DNA of 64,000 nucleotides from Polycyclovorans sp002706265 (GCA_963973915.1 CAXBBM010000008.1:1-64000); one strand, 5' to 3'; numbered from the stretch's first letter, positions 36,313 to 45,955 are shown. Translations and numbers: made by a program. Notes: generated by a model from the sequence alone, not told the origin.

Positions 36313-37278
36313 TCACTGGCCGTCGTCGGCAAGCTTGTCGAGATAGCGTTCGGCGTCCAGCGCCGCCTGGCAGCCGGTGCCGGCGCTGGTGATGGCCTGG
36401 CGATAGACGTGGTCCATCACGTCACCGGCTGCGAACACGCCGGGCACGCTCGTCGCGGTGGCATTGCCGCTGCTGCCCGACTGCACCTTGATGTACCCGC
36501 CGCTCATGTCGAGCTGGCCGTCAAAGATGCCGGTGTTGGGGGCGTGGCCGATGGCGATGAACACGCCTTTCACCGCAAGCGCGCGCGCTTCGCCGCCTTC
36601 GGTGGGCTGGATGCGCAGGCCGGTGACGCCCGTGTCGTCGCCCAGCACCTCGTCGAGCGCATGATTCCAGACAATCTCGACCTTGCCTTCGGCCTCGCGC
36701 TTGAACAGCTTGTCGTGCAGGATTTTCTCGCCGCGGAATTTGTCGCGGCGATGGACCACGGTCACCTTGTTGGCGATGTTGGACAGATACAACGCCTCTT
36801 CGACCGCCGTGTTGCCGCCGCCGATCACGGCCACATCCTGCCCTTTGTAGAAAAAGCCATCGCAGGTGGCGCAGGCCGACACGCCCTTGCCGCGAAACGC
36901 GGTTTCAGACGCCAGCCCCAGGTACTTGGCCGAGGCGCCGGTGGCGATGATCAGCGCGTCGCAGGTGTAAGTGCCCATGTCGCCCGTCAGCGTGAAGGGG
37001 CGCTGCTGCAGGTCGACCGATTGAATGTGGTCGTAGATCAGCTGCGTGTCGAAGCGCTCGGCGTGCTGCTGCATGCGCGTCATCAGGTCGGGGCCCATCA
37101 GTCCTTCCACGTCGCCGGGCCAGTTGTCGACCTCGGTGGTGGTCATCAGTTGTCCGCCTTGTTCAAGGCCGGTGATCAGGGCCGGCTGCAGGTTGGCACG
37201 GGCGGCGTAGACGGCGGCGGTGTAGCCGGCCGGCCCCGAGCCAAGGATGATCAGGCGGTGATGAGTGGGCGTGGACAT
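36313..37278 (-). CDS. trxB: thioredoxin reductase
   Basis: TrxB reduces thioredoxin with NADPH. The 321-residue product has the FAD motif GSGPAG (13-18), redox-active CATC (Cys136 and Cys139 in SACATCDGFF), the NADPH motif GGGNTAVEEAL and the C-terminal GVFAAGDVMDHVYRQA. Length and motifs match the low-molecular-mass bacterial enzyme. It is divergent from sppA with a 215-bp gap between the starts. Confidence 0.97.
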   Translation of the reverse strand: MSTPTHHRLIILGSGPAGYTAAVYAARANLQPALITGLEQGGQLMTTTEVDNWPGDVEGLMGPDLMTRMQQHAERFDTQLIYDHIQSVDLQQRPFTLTGDMGTYTCDALIIATGASAKYLGLASETAFRGKGVSACATCDGFFYKGQDVAVIGGGNTAVEEALYLSNIANKVTVVHRRDKFRGEKILHDKLFKREAEGKVEIVWNHALDEVLGDDTGVTGLRIQPTEGGEARALAVKGVFIAIGHAPNTGIFDGQLDMSGGYIKVQSGSSGNATATSVPGVFAAGDVMDHVYRQAITSAGTGCQAALDAERYLDKLADDGQ

Positions 37279-37493
37279 TGCGTTCCTTGAAGCCGGAATA
37301 AGGTGGGTGTTCGCGGGCGCAACGCGCCCGGCGCGGGGGTGGGTGCAGTCAGGGCGTGGCGATGCTAGGCCGCGAAGGGGTTCAGGTCAAAACGGGCGCT
37401 GCGTTGCGTGCCGGGGTGGCGCTGACGCGGCGCCGATACCGACCGCCCCTTACACTTGGGGATTGACCCCCCATTTTCAAGCAAGGTGCGCTG

Positions 37494-39380
37494 ATGGCCG
37501 ATGCCGATCAAGCCTCAAAGTCGTGGTTTTCGCGTGTGTTCGATCGGCTTTGGACCGTGGTGTCCACCCTTTACAAGGCCGCGATCATCATCGGCTTCGG
37601 TTTTTTTCTGGTCACGTTGTGGTTCATCTGGCGGGGGCCGGGCGTTGCCGTCAAGGTTGAAGACAACGTTGCCCTGATCGTCGCGCCCTCCGGGGCGGTG
37701 GTGGACCGCATCGACATCGACCCGCGCTGGGCGCTGGTCGATCAACTGGCCGGCGCGCCGCCGCCGCAGACCGCGTTGCGCGACCTCATCACCGCCTTCG
37801 AGCGGGGCGCCGAAGACCCGCGCATCAATTTTGCCGTGCTCAAGTTGGACGACATGACGCAGATCGGCCTCGCCCAGAGCGCCGAGCTGATTCAGGCCAT
37901 CGATCAGTTCCGGGCCACCGGCAAGTCGGTGGTGGCGTATTCGGCGTGGTACGACCAGGCGGCGTATCTGGCGGCCAGCCATGCCGACGAGATCGTCATG
38001 GATCCGCTGGGCATGTTGGCGCTAGAGGGCTTGTCGCGCTATGCGAACTTTCTCAAGGGCCTGACCGACAAGCTCGGCGTCACCGTCAACGTGTTTCGCG
38101 TGGGTGAGTACAAGTCGGCCGTGGAGCCGTTCATCCGCCAGAACATGTCGGACGAGGCCAAGCAGGCCAATCTGGACTGGCTGCAAGACCTTTGGGGTCG
38201 TTACGGCGTCAACGTGGCCGAAGGCCGAGATTTGGCACCCGACGCCGTGCACCGGTTCGTCGAGACCCTGCCCGAAGCCATGGAGGCCCAAGGCGGGCGC
38301 GGCGCAGAAGTGGCCCTGCAGGCCGCGCTGGTCACGCATGTCGAGACGCTCGAAGCCTTCCGCAGCCGCATGAAAGAACGCGTGGGCGAAGATGCCGAGC
38401 ACGGCAGCTTCCGGCAGATTCACTTTCACGACTACCTGGCCGCGACCGAGATGCAGCAGCAATCCGCGTTGGCGGCGAGTCCGACGCCGGCCTGGATCGC
38501 GCGCGTGGTGGTGCAGGGCGAGATTGTGGACGGCTACAGCGAGGTGGGCGTCTCGGGGGGGGATTCGGTGCAGGAGCTGTTGATGGCCGCGCAGCGTGAC
38601 GACAAGGTGCGTGCCGTGCTGCTGCGCGTCGACTCGCCCGGCGGCAGCGTGTGGGCTTCCGAGCAAATCCGTCGCGGGGTGGCGCAGCTCAAGGCAGCCG
38701 GCAAGCCGGTGGTGGTGTCAATGGGCAACGTGGCGGCCAGTGGCGGCTACTGGATTTCGATGAACGCCGACCACATTTTCGCCCTGCCGGAAACCATCAC
38801 CGGGTCGATCGGCATCTTTGGTCTGCTGCCCACCTTCGAGAACAGCCTGCAAAAGATCGGCGTCACCACCGATGGGGTGGGCACCACGTCGTTGGCCGGC
38901 GCGTTCCGGCTGGACCGGCCACTGGGCGCCAATGCAAAGCGCGTGATTCAGGCCGAAGTGCAGCGGGGCTACGACGACTTCATCAACAAGGTGGCCGAGG
39001 CGCGGGGGCAGACCCCCGACGCCATCGATGCCGTGGCGCGTGGCCGGGTGTGGAGCGGCGAAGCGGCGCTGGATCATGGCCTGATCGACGCCTTCGGCAC
39101 CGAGGCCGACGCGGTGGCCGCGCTGGGCGAACTGGCCGGCCTTGACGACTGGGAACTGGTGGAGTGGACCGAAGAAACCGACCCCTTCATGTTGCTGATC
39201 AAACAGTTCTTTGGCGGGCTTTCGGGTCTGGTGCGGGCCTCGGTGATTCCGCAGAGTCTGATGCAGTTGTGGGTGCCGGCCGAGCGCATCGTCGTGCCGC
39301 TGTCGCGCTTCAGCGATCCGCGCGGTCAGTACGCGCACTGCGAGTGCGGTGTGGCGGTGAGCAGCCGTGGTGGGTTTTGA
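37494..39380 (+). CDS. sppA: signal peptide peptidase SppA, 67-kDa type
   Basis: SppA is an inner-membrane serine protease that degrades cleaved signal peptides. The 628-residue product has an N-terminal membrane helix (about 28-47) and two tandem S49 domains. The catalytic dyad is split between them, as in E. coli: general-base Lys207 in GEYKSAVEPF and nucleophile Ser416 in AASGGYWIS. The C-terminal YAHCECG is common in this long form. The start is preceded by AAGGTG. Confidence 0.95.
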   Translation: MADADQASKSWFSRVFDRLWTVVSTLYKAAIIIGFGFFLVTLWFIWRGPGVAVKVEDNVALIVAPSGAVVDRIDIDPRWALVDQLAGAPPPQTALRDLITAFERGAEDPRINFAVLKLDDMTQIGLAQSAELIQAIDQFRATGKSVVAYSAWYDQAAYLAASHADEIVMDPLGMLALEGLSRYANFLKGLTDKLGVTVNVFRVGEYKSAVEPFIRQNMSDEAKQANLDWLQDLWGRYGVNVAEGRDLAPDAVHRFVETLPEAMEAQGGRGAEVALQAALVTHVETLEAFRSRMKERVGEDAEHGSFRQIHFHDYLAATEMQQQSALAASPTPAWIARVVVQGEIVDGYSEVGVSGGDSVQELLMAAQRDDKVRAVLLRVDSPGGSVWASEQIRRGVAQLKAAGKPVVVSMGNVAASGGYWISMNADHIFALPETITGSIGIFGLLPTFENSLQKIGVTTDGVGTTSLAGAFRLDRPLGANAKRVIQAEVQRGYDDFINKVAEARGQTPDAIDAVARGRVWSGEAALDHGLIDAFGTEADAVAALGELAGLDDWELVEWTEETDPFMLLIKQFFGGLSGLVRASVIPQSLMQLWVPAERIVVPLSRFSDPRGQYAHCECGVAVSSRGGF

Positions 39381-39446
39381 GGTGAGCCGGCCTGCCGCGC
39401 CGCGCGCCCGTGACGGGGCGTGCGCAGTCGCCCCCGGGCGCTGACC

Positions 39447-40199
39447 ATGGTGGTGATCGACCAGGGCCAGGGCCCCGTCGTGGTGCTGATTCACGGCCTG
39501 GGCGCCAACCACGAAGACTGGCGCCGCGTCGTGCCGCTGCTGTCCGATACGTTCCGGGTGCTGGTGGTCGACCTGCCCGGTTTCGGGTCGGCCCCGCCAC
39601 TGGCGGCGCCCGGCGGCCTTGTCGACTACGCCGAGGCGGTGTGGGGCGCGCTGCAGGCGCTGGGGGTCCATCAGGTGGGCGCGCTGGTCGGGCATTCCAT
39701 GGGCGGCGCGGTGGCCATCGAGGCGGCCTTGAACCACCCGCAGGGCGTGGCCCGTCTGGCGGTCATCAACTCGATGCCGGCGTTCACGCCGCAAACACCG
39801 CGTGACCACTTCGAGGTGGTGTACCGGCGCTTCATGGTGCGCACTCTGGGGCCGCGCAGGCTGGCCAGGCTGAGTGCCATGCGCATGTTCCCCGACCCGG
39901 CAGACGCCGCCCTGCGGGCGCCGGTGATTGCCCGCGGGCGCCGCAACCGCGTCGGCCCGTATCTGGCGGCGCTGAATGCCCTGATCGGCTGGGAGGCGCG
40001 CGATCGCCTGTCGGGCTGGAAGAAGCCGTTGTTGTGGCTTGCCTCTGAGTACGACTATTTCGAATTCGAACCGATTCGCGAACTGCGCCTGGTGATTCCG
40101 CACATGCGCGTGCGCTGCTTTCCCGGCGAGCGCCACGGGCTGCCCATGGCGCGCCCTGAAGCGGTGGCCCGCGAAGTCCGCGCATTGATGCGTTTATGA
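39447..40199 (+). CDS. alpha/beta-hydrolase
   Basis: The protein of about 250 residues has the alpha/beta-hydrolase fold. VVLIHGLGANHEDW is the oxyanion region, VVDLPGFGSA follows, the nucleophile is Ser84 in GHSMGG, and a probable catalytic His lies in GERHGLPM near the C-terminus. There is no signal peptide. The substrate is not predictable; lactonase, esterase and MhpC-like enzymes share this pattern. ATG 39447 fits the fold start; a GTG at 39420 would add nine residues. Its stop overlaps the murI ATG (ATGA). Confidence 0.85.
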   Translation: MVVIDQGQGPVVVLIHGLGANHEDWRRVVPLLSDTFRVLVVDLPGFGSAPPLAAPGGLVDYAEAVWGALQALGVHQVGALVGHSMGGAVAIEAALNHPQGVARLAVINSMPAFTPQTPRDHFEVVYRRFMVRTLGPRRLARLSAMRMFPDPADAALRAPVIARGRRNRVGPYLAALNALIGWEARDRLSGWKKPLLWLASEYDYFEFEPIRELRLVIPHMRVRCFPGERHGLPMARPEAVAREVRALMRL

Positions 40200-40981
40200 C
40201 CGCCGGGCTGCACGCGGCAGCGCCCATTGGCATCTTTGACTCCGGGGTCGGCGGCCTGAGCGTGCTGCGGGCCTTGCAGGCGCAACTGCCGCACGAACGT
40301 TTCCTCTATTACGCCGACACCGCCCATTGCCCCTACGGCGAGCGCGATGTGGCGACCATTCGCGCGCGTGCCGAGGCCATCAGCGCTGAATTGATCGCTG
40401 CCGGCGCCAAGTTGATTGTGGTGGCCTGCAACACCGCGACGATTGCCGCGATTGCCCATCTGCGCGCCCGTTTCGAGTTGCCCTTCGTGGGCATGGAGCC
40501 CGGCGTCAAACCGGCGGTGATGGCGAGTCGCAGCGGCCACGTCGGCGTGCTGGCCACCACCCGCAGTCTGGCCGGCGAGCGTTTTCAGGCGCTGGTCGAT
40601 GCCCATGCGCGCGGCGTCACGGTGCACACCCGTGCCTGCAGTGGCTGGGTGGAGCGGGTCGAGGCCGGCGATCTGCACTCCCCGGCGTGCATGGCCATGC
40701 TGCGCGGCGACGTGCAACCGTTGATCGAGGCGCGATGTGACGTGCTGGTGTTGGGCTGCACCCATTTCCCGTTTCTGGCCCCGGCCCTGCGCGACCTCGT
40801 GGGGCCCGACATCCACCTGCTGGACACCGGGCCCGCCGTGGCGCGGCAGGCCGCACGGGTGCTGGGCGATGCGGCCGCGCTCAATCCTGCCTCCGGGCCG
40901 GGACCGACACTCTGGCGCTGCAGCGGGTCTGATCATGATTTTCAGCAGCAGCGACGCCTGTTAGGTTTTGCAGCCACATGA
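40196..40981 (+). CDS. murI: glutamate racemase MurI
   Basis: MurI supplies D-glutamate for peptidoglycan. The 261-residue product has IGIFDSGVGGLSVL (Asp15, Ser16), the first catalytic cysteine Cys78 in ACNTATIAAI and the second Cys188 in LGCTHFPFL. LLDTGPAVARQ lies near the C-terminus. The gene overlaps the preceding hydrolase by 4 bp and was probably translated from the same message. Confidence 0.96.
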   Translation: MTAGLHAAAPIGIFDSGVGGLSVLRALQAQLPHERFLYYADTAHCPYGERDVATIRARAEAISAELIAAGAKLIVVACNTATIAAIAHLRARFELPFVGMEPGVKPAVMASRSGHVGVLATTRSLAGERFQALVDAHARGVTVHTRACSGWVERVEAGDLHSPACMAMLRGDVQPLIEARCDVLVLGCTHFPFLAPALRDLVGPDIHLLDTGPAVARQAARVLGDAAALNPASGPGPTLWRCSGSDHDFQQQRRLLGFAAT

Positions 40982-41087
40982 GCGACGGCCTCGCCACCGT
41001 GTACCGTTGCCGGCGCGCCAAAGGCGCCGCACGCACGCCATTGATGCACCCGCCGCCAACGCGGCATGCCCCCTATCTGGAGACTGC

Positions 41088-41327
41088 ATGAACACCTCAC
41101 CGACACCGGAACCGCCGCCGAAATCGCCCGCCAGCAACAGTTTGTGGGCCACCGTGTGCAGCGTGGCGGCGTCGTTCTTCGGGGTGCAGACCGCGAAGAA
41201 TCGGCAGCGCGATTTCACCCAGGGCAAGGCTGCCCATTTCATCGTCATCGGCGTGGTGATGACCCTTCTGCTGGTGGTGGGCCTGGTGATGATTGTGCGG
41301 CTGGTGTTGCGCCAGGCAGGGGTCTGA
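41088..41327 (+). CDS. DUF2970 small membrane protein
   Basis: This 79-residue protein has a proline-rich N-terminus. SLWATVCSVAASFFGVQTAK is the DUF2970 signature, and one C-terminal membrane helix (about 51-73) follows. The function is unknown. A ribosome-binding site (GGAGA) lies 4-5 bp before the ATG at 41088. The frame is open further upstream to 40968, but the Shine-Dalgarno and domain boundaries favour this start. It follows murI by 106 bp. Confidence 0.85.
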   Translation: MNTSPTPEPPPKSPASNSLWATVCSVAASFFGVQTAKNRQRDFTQGKAAHFIVIGVVMTLLLVVGLVMIVRLVLRQAGV

Positions 41328-41425
41328 ACCGGCCCGGTCGACGTATCCGCCGCGCCGCGCCGCGCGGTGGCCGGTACCGGCCCTCGGAATGGCCGTCGGC
41401 CCATTGATCAGTCATTCACGAACAC

Positions 41426-41453
41426 GGCGCTGAGGGCCGCAGCCCTCAGCGCC
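41426..41453. terminator. perfect 12-bp hairpin between convergent genes
   Basis: GGCGCTGAGGGC-CGCA-GCCCTCAGCGCC is a perfect inverted repeat between the DUF2970 gene (+) and icmF (-). The following T-run is poor on both strands, so it may be an atypical terminator or an mRNA 3' stabiliser. Confidence 0.55.
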
Positions 41454-41479
41454 TCTTGGAGTTGCCCGGCGACCGTGGC

Positions 41480-44400
41480 CTACATGTTGCGGCGGTAGCG
41501 CCCGCCCACTTCGTAGAGTGCGTGGGTGATGTCGCCCAGGGAGCAGACACGAACCGCGTCCATCAGCACTTCGAAGGTGTTCTGCTCGCTCATTACCGCC
41601 TCGCGCAGGCGGGCCAGCTGCTGCCGACCCGGCTCGGCATTGCGCGCCTGGAAGGCGTGCAGGCGGGTGATCTGGCTCTTTTTCTCGTCGTCGGTCGAGC
41701 GTGCCAGTTCCACCTCGAACGCCTCACTGTCGCCCTTGGGATTGCGGAAGGTGTTCACGCCAATCAGCGGCAGCGAGCCGTCGTGCTTCTTGTGCTCGTA
41801 GAGCATGGATTCGTCCTGGATCTTGCCGCGCTGATAGCCGGTTTCCATGGCGCCCAGCACGCCGCCGCGGTTGGCGATGGCCTCGAATTCACGCAGCACG
41901 GCTTCTTCGACCAGATCGGTCAGCTCATCGATGATGAAGCTGCCCTGCAGGCCGTTCTCGTTCTTGGTGAGGCCGAATTCGCGGTTGATGATCAGCTGGA
42001 TGGCCATGGCACGACGCACCGATTCTTCGGTGGGCGTGGTGATCGCCTCGTCGAAAGCGTTGGTGTGCAGTGAGTTGCAGTTGTCGTTGATCGCGATCAG
42101 TGCCTGCAGCGTGGTGCGGATGTCGTTGAACTGCATCTCTTGCGCGTGCAGCGAACGGCCTGAGGTCTGCACGTGATATTTCAGCTTCTGGCTGCGCTCG
42201 TTGCCGCCGTACTTGTGCTTCATCGCCACCGCCCAGATGCGCCGCGCAACGCGGCCGATCACCGAGTACTCCGGGTCCATGCCGTTGCTGAAAAAGAAGC
42301 TCAGGTTGGGCGCGAAGTCGTCGATGTGCATGCCGCGCGCCAGATAGCTTTCGACATAGGTGAAGCCGTTCGAGAGCGTGAACGCCAGTTGGCTTATCGG
42401 GTTCGCCCCGGCCTCGGCAATGTGGTAGCCCGAGATCGACACCGAGTAGAAATTGCGCACCTGATGTTCGACGAAATACTGCTGAATGTCGCCCATCATC
42501 TTCAGCGCGAACTCGGTGCTGAAGATGCAGGTGTTCTGACCCTGGTCCTCCTTGAGAATGTCGGCCTGCACCGTGCCGCGCACCGTCGACAAGGTAAATG
42601 CCCTGATCTTGGCGTGTTCTTCGGCACTGGGGTCGCGCTGGTTCTTGGCCTTGAACTGCGCGACCTGCTGGTCGATCGCGGTGTTCATGAACATGGCCAG
42701 CAGCATCGGCGCCGGCCCGTTGATGGTCATCGAAACCGAGGTGCTCGGGGCACAGAGGTCGAAGCCGTCGTACAACACCTTCATGTCTTCCAGCGTGCAG
42801 ATGGACACGCCGGAATTGCCGACCTTGCCGTAAATGTCGGGGCGCTCGGCCGGATCCCAGCCATAGAGCGTGACCGAGTCAAAGGCCGTCGACAGGCGGT
42901 GCGCGGGCATGCCCTCCGACAGGCGCTTGAAGCGGCGGTTGGTGCGGAATGCGTCGCCTTCACCGGCAAACATGCGCGTGGGGTCTTCACCTTCGCGCTT
43001 GAACGGAAACACGCCCGCTGCAAACGGAAAATAGCCGGGCAGGTTTTCCTTCATCAGGAAACGCAGCAGCTCACCGTCATCCCCGAAGCGGGGCAGGGCG
43101 ACCTTGCGCACCTTGGTGCCCGACAGCGATTCGGTGGTGAGCACGGTGGTCAGTTCTTTGTCGCGCACCCTGGTCACATGGGTGTCGCCGCTGTATTGCT
43201 TGACCACTTCGGGCCACTGCGCTAGCAGCTTGCGCGGTGCCGGCAACAGGTCACCCTCCTTGGCCTGCAACACCGGCTCGATGGCCGCCGCGGTGTTCGG
43301 GTCTGCACTGGCCAGCAGGCCGTGGCTGATGCGCAGCGCCTGACACTCGCGGGCCACCTGCACCTGGGCTTCCACGTCTTTGTGGTAGCCGCGGACCGTC
43401 TCGGCAATTTCGGCCAGATAGCGCACGCGGTCGGGCGGGACCACGGCCAGTCGGGTGGTGGAGCTGCGCACGCTCACCGGTTTGAGCCGCGACTTTTCGG
43501 CCTTGAAGCCCTGCGCTTTCAGCGCCGGGAGGATGGCCTGATACAGCGCCGTCACCCCGTCGTCGTTGAAGCGCGACGCCATGGTGCCGAACACCGGCAT
43601 CATGTCGGGCGCCTCGCCAAAGCGCTCTCGGTTGCGCTGGTACTGCTTGCGCACGTCGCGCAGGGCATCTTCGGATCCCTTGCGATCGAACTTGTTGAGG
43701 GCGATGAAATCGGCGAAGTCGATCATGTCGATCTTTTCAAGCTGTGAGGCGGCGCCGAATTCCGGCGTCATCACGTACAGCGAGGTGTCGACGAACGGCA
43801 CGATGGCCGCATCGCCCTGGCCGATGCCCGAAGTCTCGACGATGATCAGGTCGAAGCCCGAGAGCGTGCAGGCGGCAATCACATCGGGCAGCGCGCCCGA
43901 CAGTTCACTGCCGGTGTCGCGCGTGGCCAGCGAGCGCATGTAGACATTGGGCGTGTCGATGGCATTCATGCGGATGCGGTCGCCCAGCAGCGCGCCGCCG
44001 GTGCGCTTGCGCGACGGGTCGATCGAGATGATGGCGATGCGCGGCTTGTCGTCCTGGTCCAGCCGCAGGCGCAGCACCAGTTCGTCGGTCAGCGACGATT
44101 TGCCGGCGCCGCCGGTGCCGGTGATGCCCAGGCGCGGCGTGGTGATGGCCGCGGCGGCCTCGCGCAGCGTCTTGCGCAGGTCGTCGTCGTAGGCGCCATT
44201 TTCGATGGCGCTGATCACCCGCGCCAACGCGCGGCGATCGCCGCTCTGCAGTGCGTCCAGGGCCTTGGCGGGCTTCGGCGCCGCGGCCGTCACGTCGTAG
44301 TCGGCGCCCTGCACAAGGTTGTCGATCATGCCTTGCAGCCCCAGCGACGCGCCGTCGTCAGGCGAGTAAATGCGGGTGACGCCGTACTCCATCAGCTCCT

Positions 44401-44749
44401 TGATCTCGCTCGGCACGATCACGCCGCCGCCGCCGCCATACACCTTGATGTGCTCGCCGCCGTTCTCGCGCAGCAGATCAATGATGTATTTGAAGAACTC
44501 GGTGTGTCCCCCCTGATACGAGGTGATGGCAATGGCCTGGGCGTCTTCCTGCAAGGCGGCGTTGACGATCTCGGCGGCCGAGCGGTTGTGGCCAAGGTGC
44601 ACCACCTCGGCGCCGGAGGCCTGCAGGATGCGGCGCATGATGTTGATCGACGCGTCGTGGCCGTCGAACAGGGCGGTGGCGGTGACCAGGCGAATCTTGT
44701 GCTTGGCCTTGTAGGGCTCGGGCTTCTTGAAGGCGGCGGGGCTGGTCAT
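41480..44749 (-). CDS. icmF: fused isobutyryl-CoA mutase IcmF
   Basis: This B12-dependent radical enzyme interconverts isobutyryl-CoA and n-butyryl-CoA. The 1089-residue product has the IcmF domain order. An N-terminal cobalamin-binding domain has axial His31 in LFDGHDASIN. A MeaB-like G-protein chaperone has P-loop GTGGAGKSS (211-219). The mutase barrel extends from about 560 to the C-terminus. Substrate residues are Phe581 (AAGVFPF) and Gln738 (KEDQGQNT), where methylmalonyl-CoA mutases have Tyr and Arg. This supports isobutyryl-CoA specificity. It is divergent from an AraC-type regulator and is probably controlled by it. Confidence 0.95.
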   Translation of the reverse strand: MTSPAAFKKPEPYKAKHKIRLVTATALFDGHDASINIMRRILQASGAEVVHLGHNRSAAEIVNAALQEDAQAIAITSYQGGHTEFFKYIIDLLRENGGEHIKVYGGGGGVIVPSEIKELMEYGVTRIYSPDDGASLGLQGMIDNLVQGADYDVTAAAPKPAKALDALQSGDRRALARVISAIENGAYDDDLRKTLREAAAAITTPRLGITGTGGAGKSSLTDELVLRLRLDQDDKPRIAIISIDPSRKRTGGALLGDRIRMNAIDTPNVYMRSLATRDTGSELSGALPDVIAACTLSGFDLIIVETSGIGQGDAAIVPFVDTSLYVMTPEFGAASQLEKIDMIDFADFIALNKFDRKGSEDALRDVRKQYQRNRERFGEAPDMMPVFGTMASRFNDDGVTALYQAILPALKAQGFKAEKSRLKPVSVRSSTTRLAVVPPDRVRYLAEIAETVRGYHKDVEAQVQVARECQALRISHGLLASADPNTAAAIEPVLQAKEGDLLPAPRKLLAQWPEVVKQYSGDTHVTRVRDKELTTVLTTESLSGTKVRKVALPRFGDDGELLRFLMKENLPGYFPFAAGVFPFKREGEDPTRMFAGEGDAFRTNRRFKRLSEGMPAHRLSTAFDSVTLYGWDPAERPDIYGKVGNSGVSICTLEDMKVLYDGFDLCAPSTSVSMTINGPAPMLLAMFMNTAIDQQVAQFKAKNQRDPSAEEHAKIRAFTLSTVRGTVQADILKEDQGQNTCIFSTEFALKMMGDIQQYFVEHQVRNFYSVSISGYHIAEAGANPISQLAFTLSNGFTYVESYLARGMHIDDFAPNLSFFFSNGMDPEYSVIGRVARRIWAVAMKHKYGGNERSQKLKYHVQTSGRSLHAQEMQFNDIRTTLQALIAINDNCNSLHTNAFDEAITTPTEESVRRAMAIQLIINREFGLTKNENGLQGSFIIDELTDLVEEAVLREFEAIANRGGVLGAMETGYQRGKIQDESMLYEHKKHDGSLPLIGVNTFRNPKGDSEAFEVELARSTDDEKKSQITRLHAFQARNAEPGRQQLARLREAVMSEQNTFEVLMDAVRVCSLGDITHALYEVGGRYRRNM

Positions 44750-44876
44750 GGGGCATTACTCCTGAAAGGGCGGCTGCATGGCGCGGGCGGTCTGCGCGAT
44801 GGCGGTTAACCCGGGAGTCTAGGCGATGGTCAGCGCCTTGCCGATGCCCGAATCGCCTGTGACGGGTGATTGAATT

Positions 44877-44882
44877 TACAAT
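44877..44882 (+). promoter_or_regulatory. possible -10 element in the icmF-araC intergenic region
   Basis: TACAAT lies 41 bp before the regulator's start, in a 173-bp divergent intergenic region that must also carry the icmF promoter. No convincing -35 accompanies it, which fits an activator-dependent promoter but is not proof. Confidence 0.35.
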
Positions 44883-44922
44883 GCCGCACCCCGGCGCTCA
44901 TGCGCTGCTACCGGGCAGTTGA

Positions 44923-45936
44923 GTGGAAAGGGACAGCGTATCGGTGGCGTTTGTGCGCGAGGCCTTGCACGGCGTCAGTGCGCGCGGGGGCGACCCGGAG
45001 CGGCTGCTGACCGACGCCGGCATTGCGCCGTCATTGCTGGTCGATCTGCAGGGCCGGGTCAGTGCGGCGGCGTTCGGGCGCCTGTGGCGGGCCTCGGCCC
45101 TGGCGCTGGACGACGAGCTCTTCGGACAGGACCGGCGGCGGCTCAAGCTCGGCAGTCTGGCCACGCTGGGATTGCTGTGCGTGCACACCCGCACCTTGCA
45201 GCAGGCCCTGCAGCGCGGCACCCGGCTGCTGAATCTGCTGCTCGATGATGTGCGCCTTGAGCTGCGCCACGATGCCCGGCGCGCCACCGTGGTGTTGCTG
45301 CCGAATGATTGCCCGGTCAAGGTCTTCGCGCATGAAACGCTGGTGATCGTGCTGCAGGCGCTGATCTGCTGGCTGATCGATCGGCGCATTCCTTTGCTGG
45401 AGGCCCAGTTTGCCTATCCGGCACCGGCCTGGGCCGAGGAGTATCCGCGCATTTATTCGCGCAACATCGCCTTCGATGCGGCGCTGACGCAGTTCAGTTT
45501 TCCCGTCACCGATCTGCGGGCGCCGGTGGTGCAGACCGAACGTACTCTGCGGGAGTTTCTGCGCGACGCTCCGGCCAACGTGATCGTGAAATACCGCAAC
45601 CCGCGCAGCCTCAGCACCTACCTGCGTCATGCGCTGAAGCACCGCAAACACGGCTTCGAGCTGAGTTTCGATGCGGCCGCCCAGGAGCTGGGGCTCAGCC
45701 CCTCCACCCTGCGGCGCAGGCTGGAAGCCGAGGGGACGTCGTTTCGGCTGATCAAGGACGGCGCACGCCGTGATGTCGCCATTCGCCAACTGCAGCAGAC
45801 CCGGCGCAGCATTCCAGAGGTCGCCGACAGTCTGGGCTTCGCCGAATCCAGCGCTTTCCATCGCGCCTTCATCAAATGGATGGGCATCTCACCCGGCCAG
45901 TTCCGCCAGAGCGGGCGCGATGAAGCAGGCCGCTAG
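44923..45936 (+). CDS. AraC-family transcriptional regulator
   Basis: The 337-residue product has an N-terminal arabinose-binding-like (Arabinose_bd/OruR) domain over about 20-205. A C-terminal double helix-turn-helix of the AraC/XylS type follows: FDAAAQELGLSPSTLRRRLE is the first helix-turn-helix, SIPEVADSLGFAESSAFHRA the second, and WMGISPGQFR the end signature. The start may be GTG 44923 or GTG 44944; the latter has AAGGGA about 10 bp upstream. The effector is unknown, but placement suggests control of icmF and branched or short acyl-CoA metabolism. Confidence 0.88.
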   Translation: MERDSVSVAFVREALHGVSARGGDPERLLTDAGIAPSLLVDLQGRVSAAAFGRLWRASALALDDELFGQDRRRLKLGSLATLGLLCVHTRTLQQALQRGTRLLNLLLDDVRLELRHDARRATVVLLPNDCPVKVFAHETLVIVLQALICWLIDRRIPLLEAQFAYPAPAWAEEYPRIYSRNIAFDAALTQFSFPVTDLRAPVVQTERTLREFLRDAPANVIVKYRNPRSLSTYLRHALKHRKHGFELSFDAAAQELGLSPSTLRRRLEAEGTSFRLIKDGARRDVAIRQLQQTRRSIPEVADSLGFAESSAFHRAFIKWMGISPGQFRQSGRDEAGR

Positions 45937-45955
45937 GCCTCTGGCCGCAGCCGGT

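Noticed and set aside
41480..44749. Methylmalonyl-CoA mutase annotation
   Set aside because: Domain order includes a built-in G-protein chaperone and the active site has Phe and Gln, which point to IcmF.
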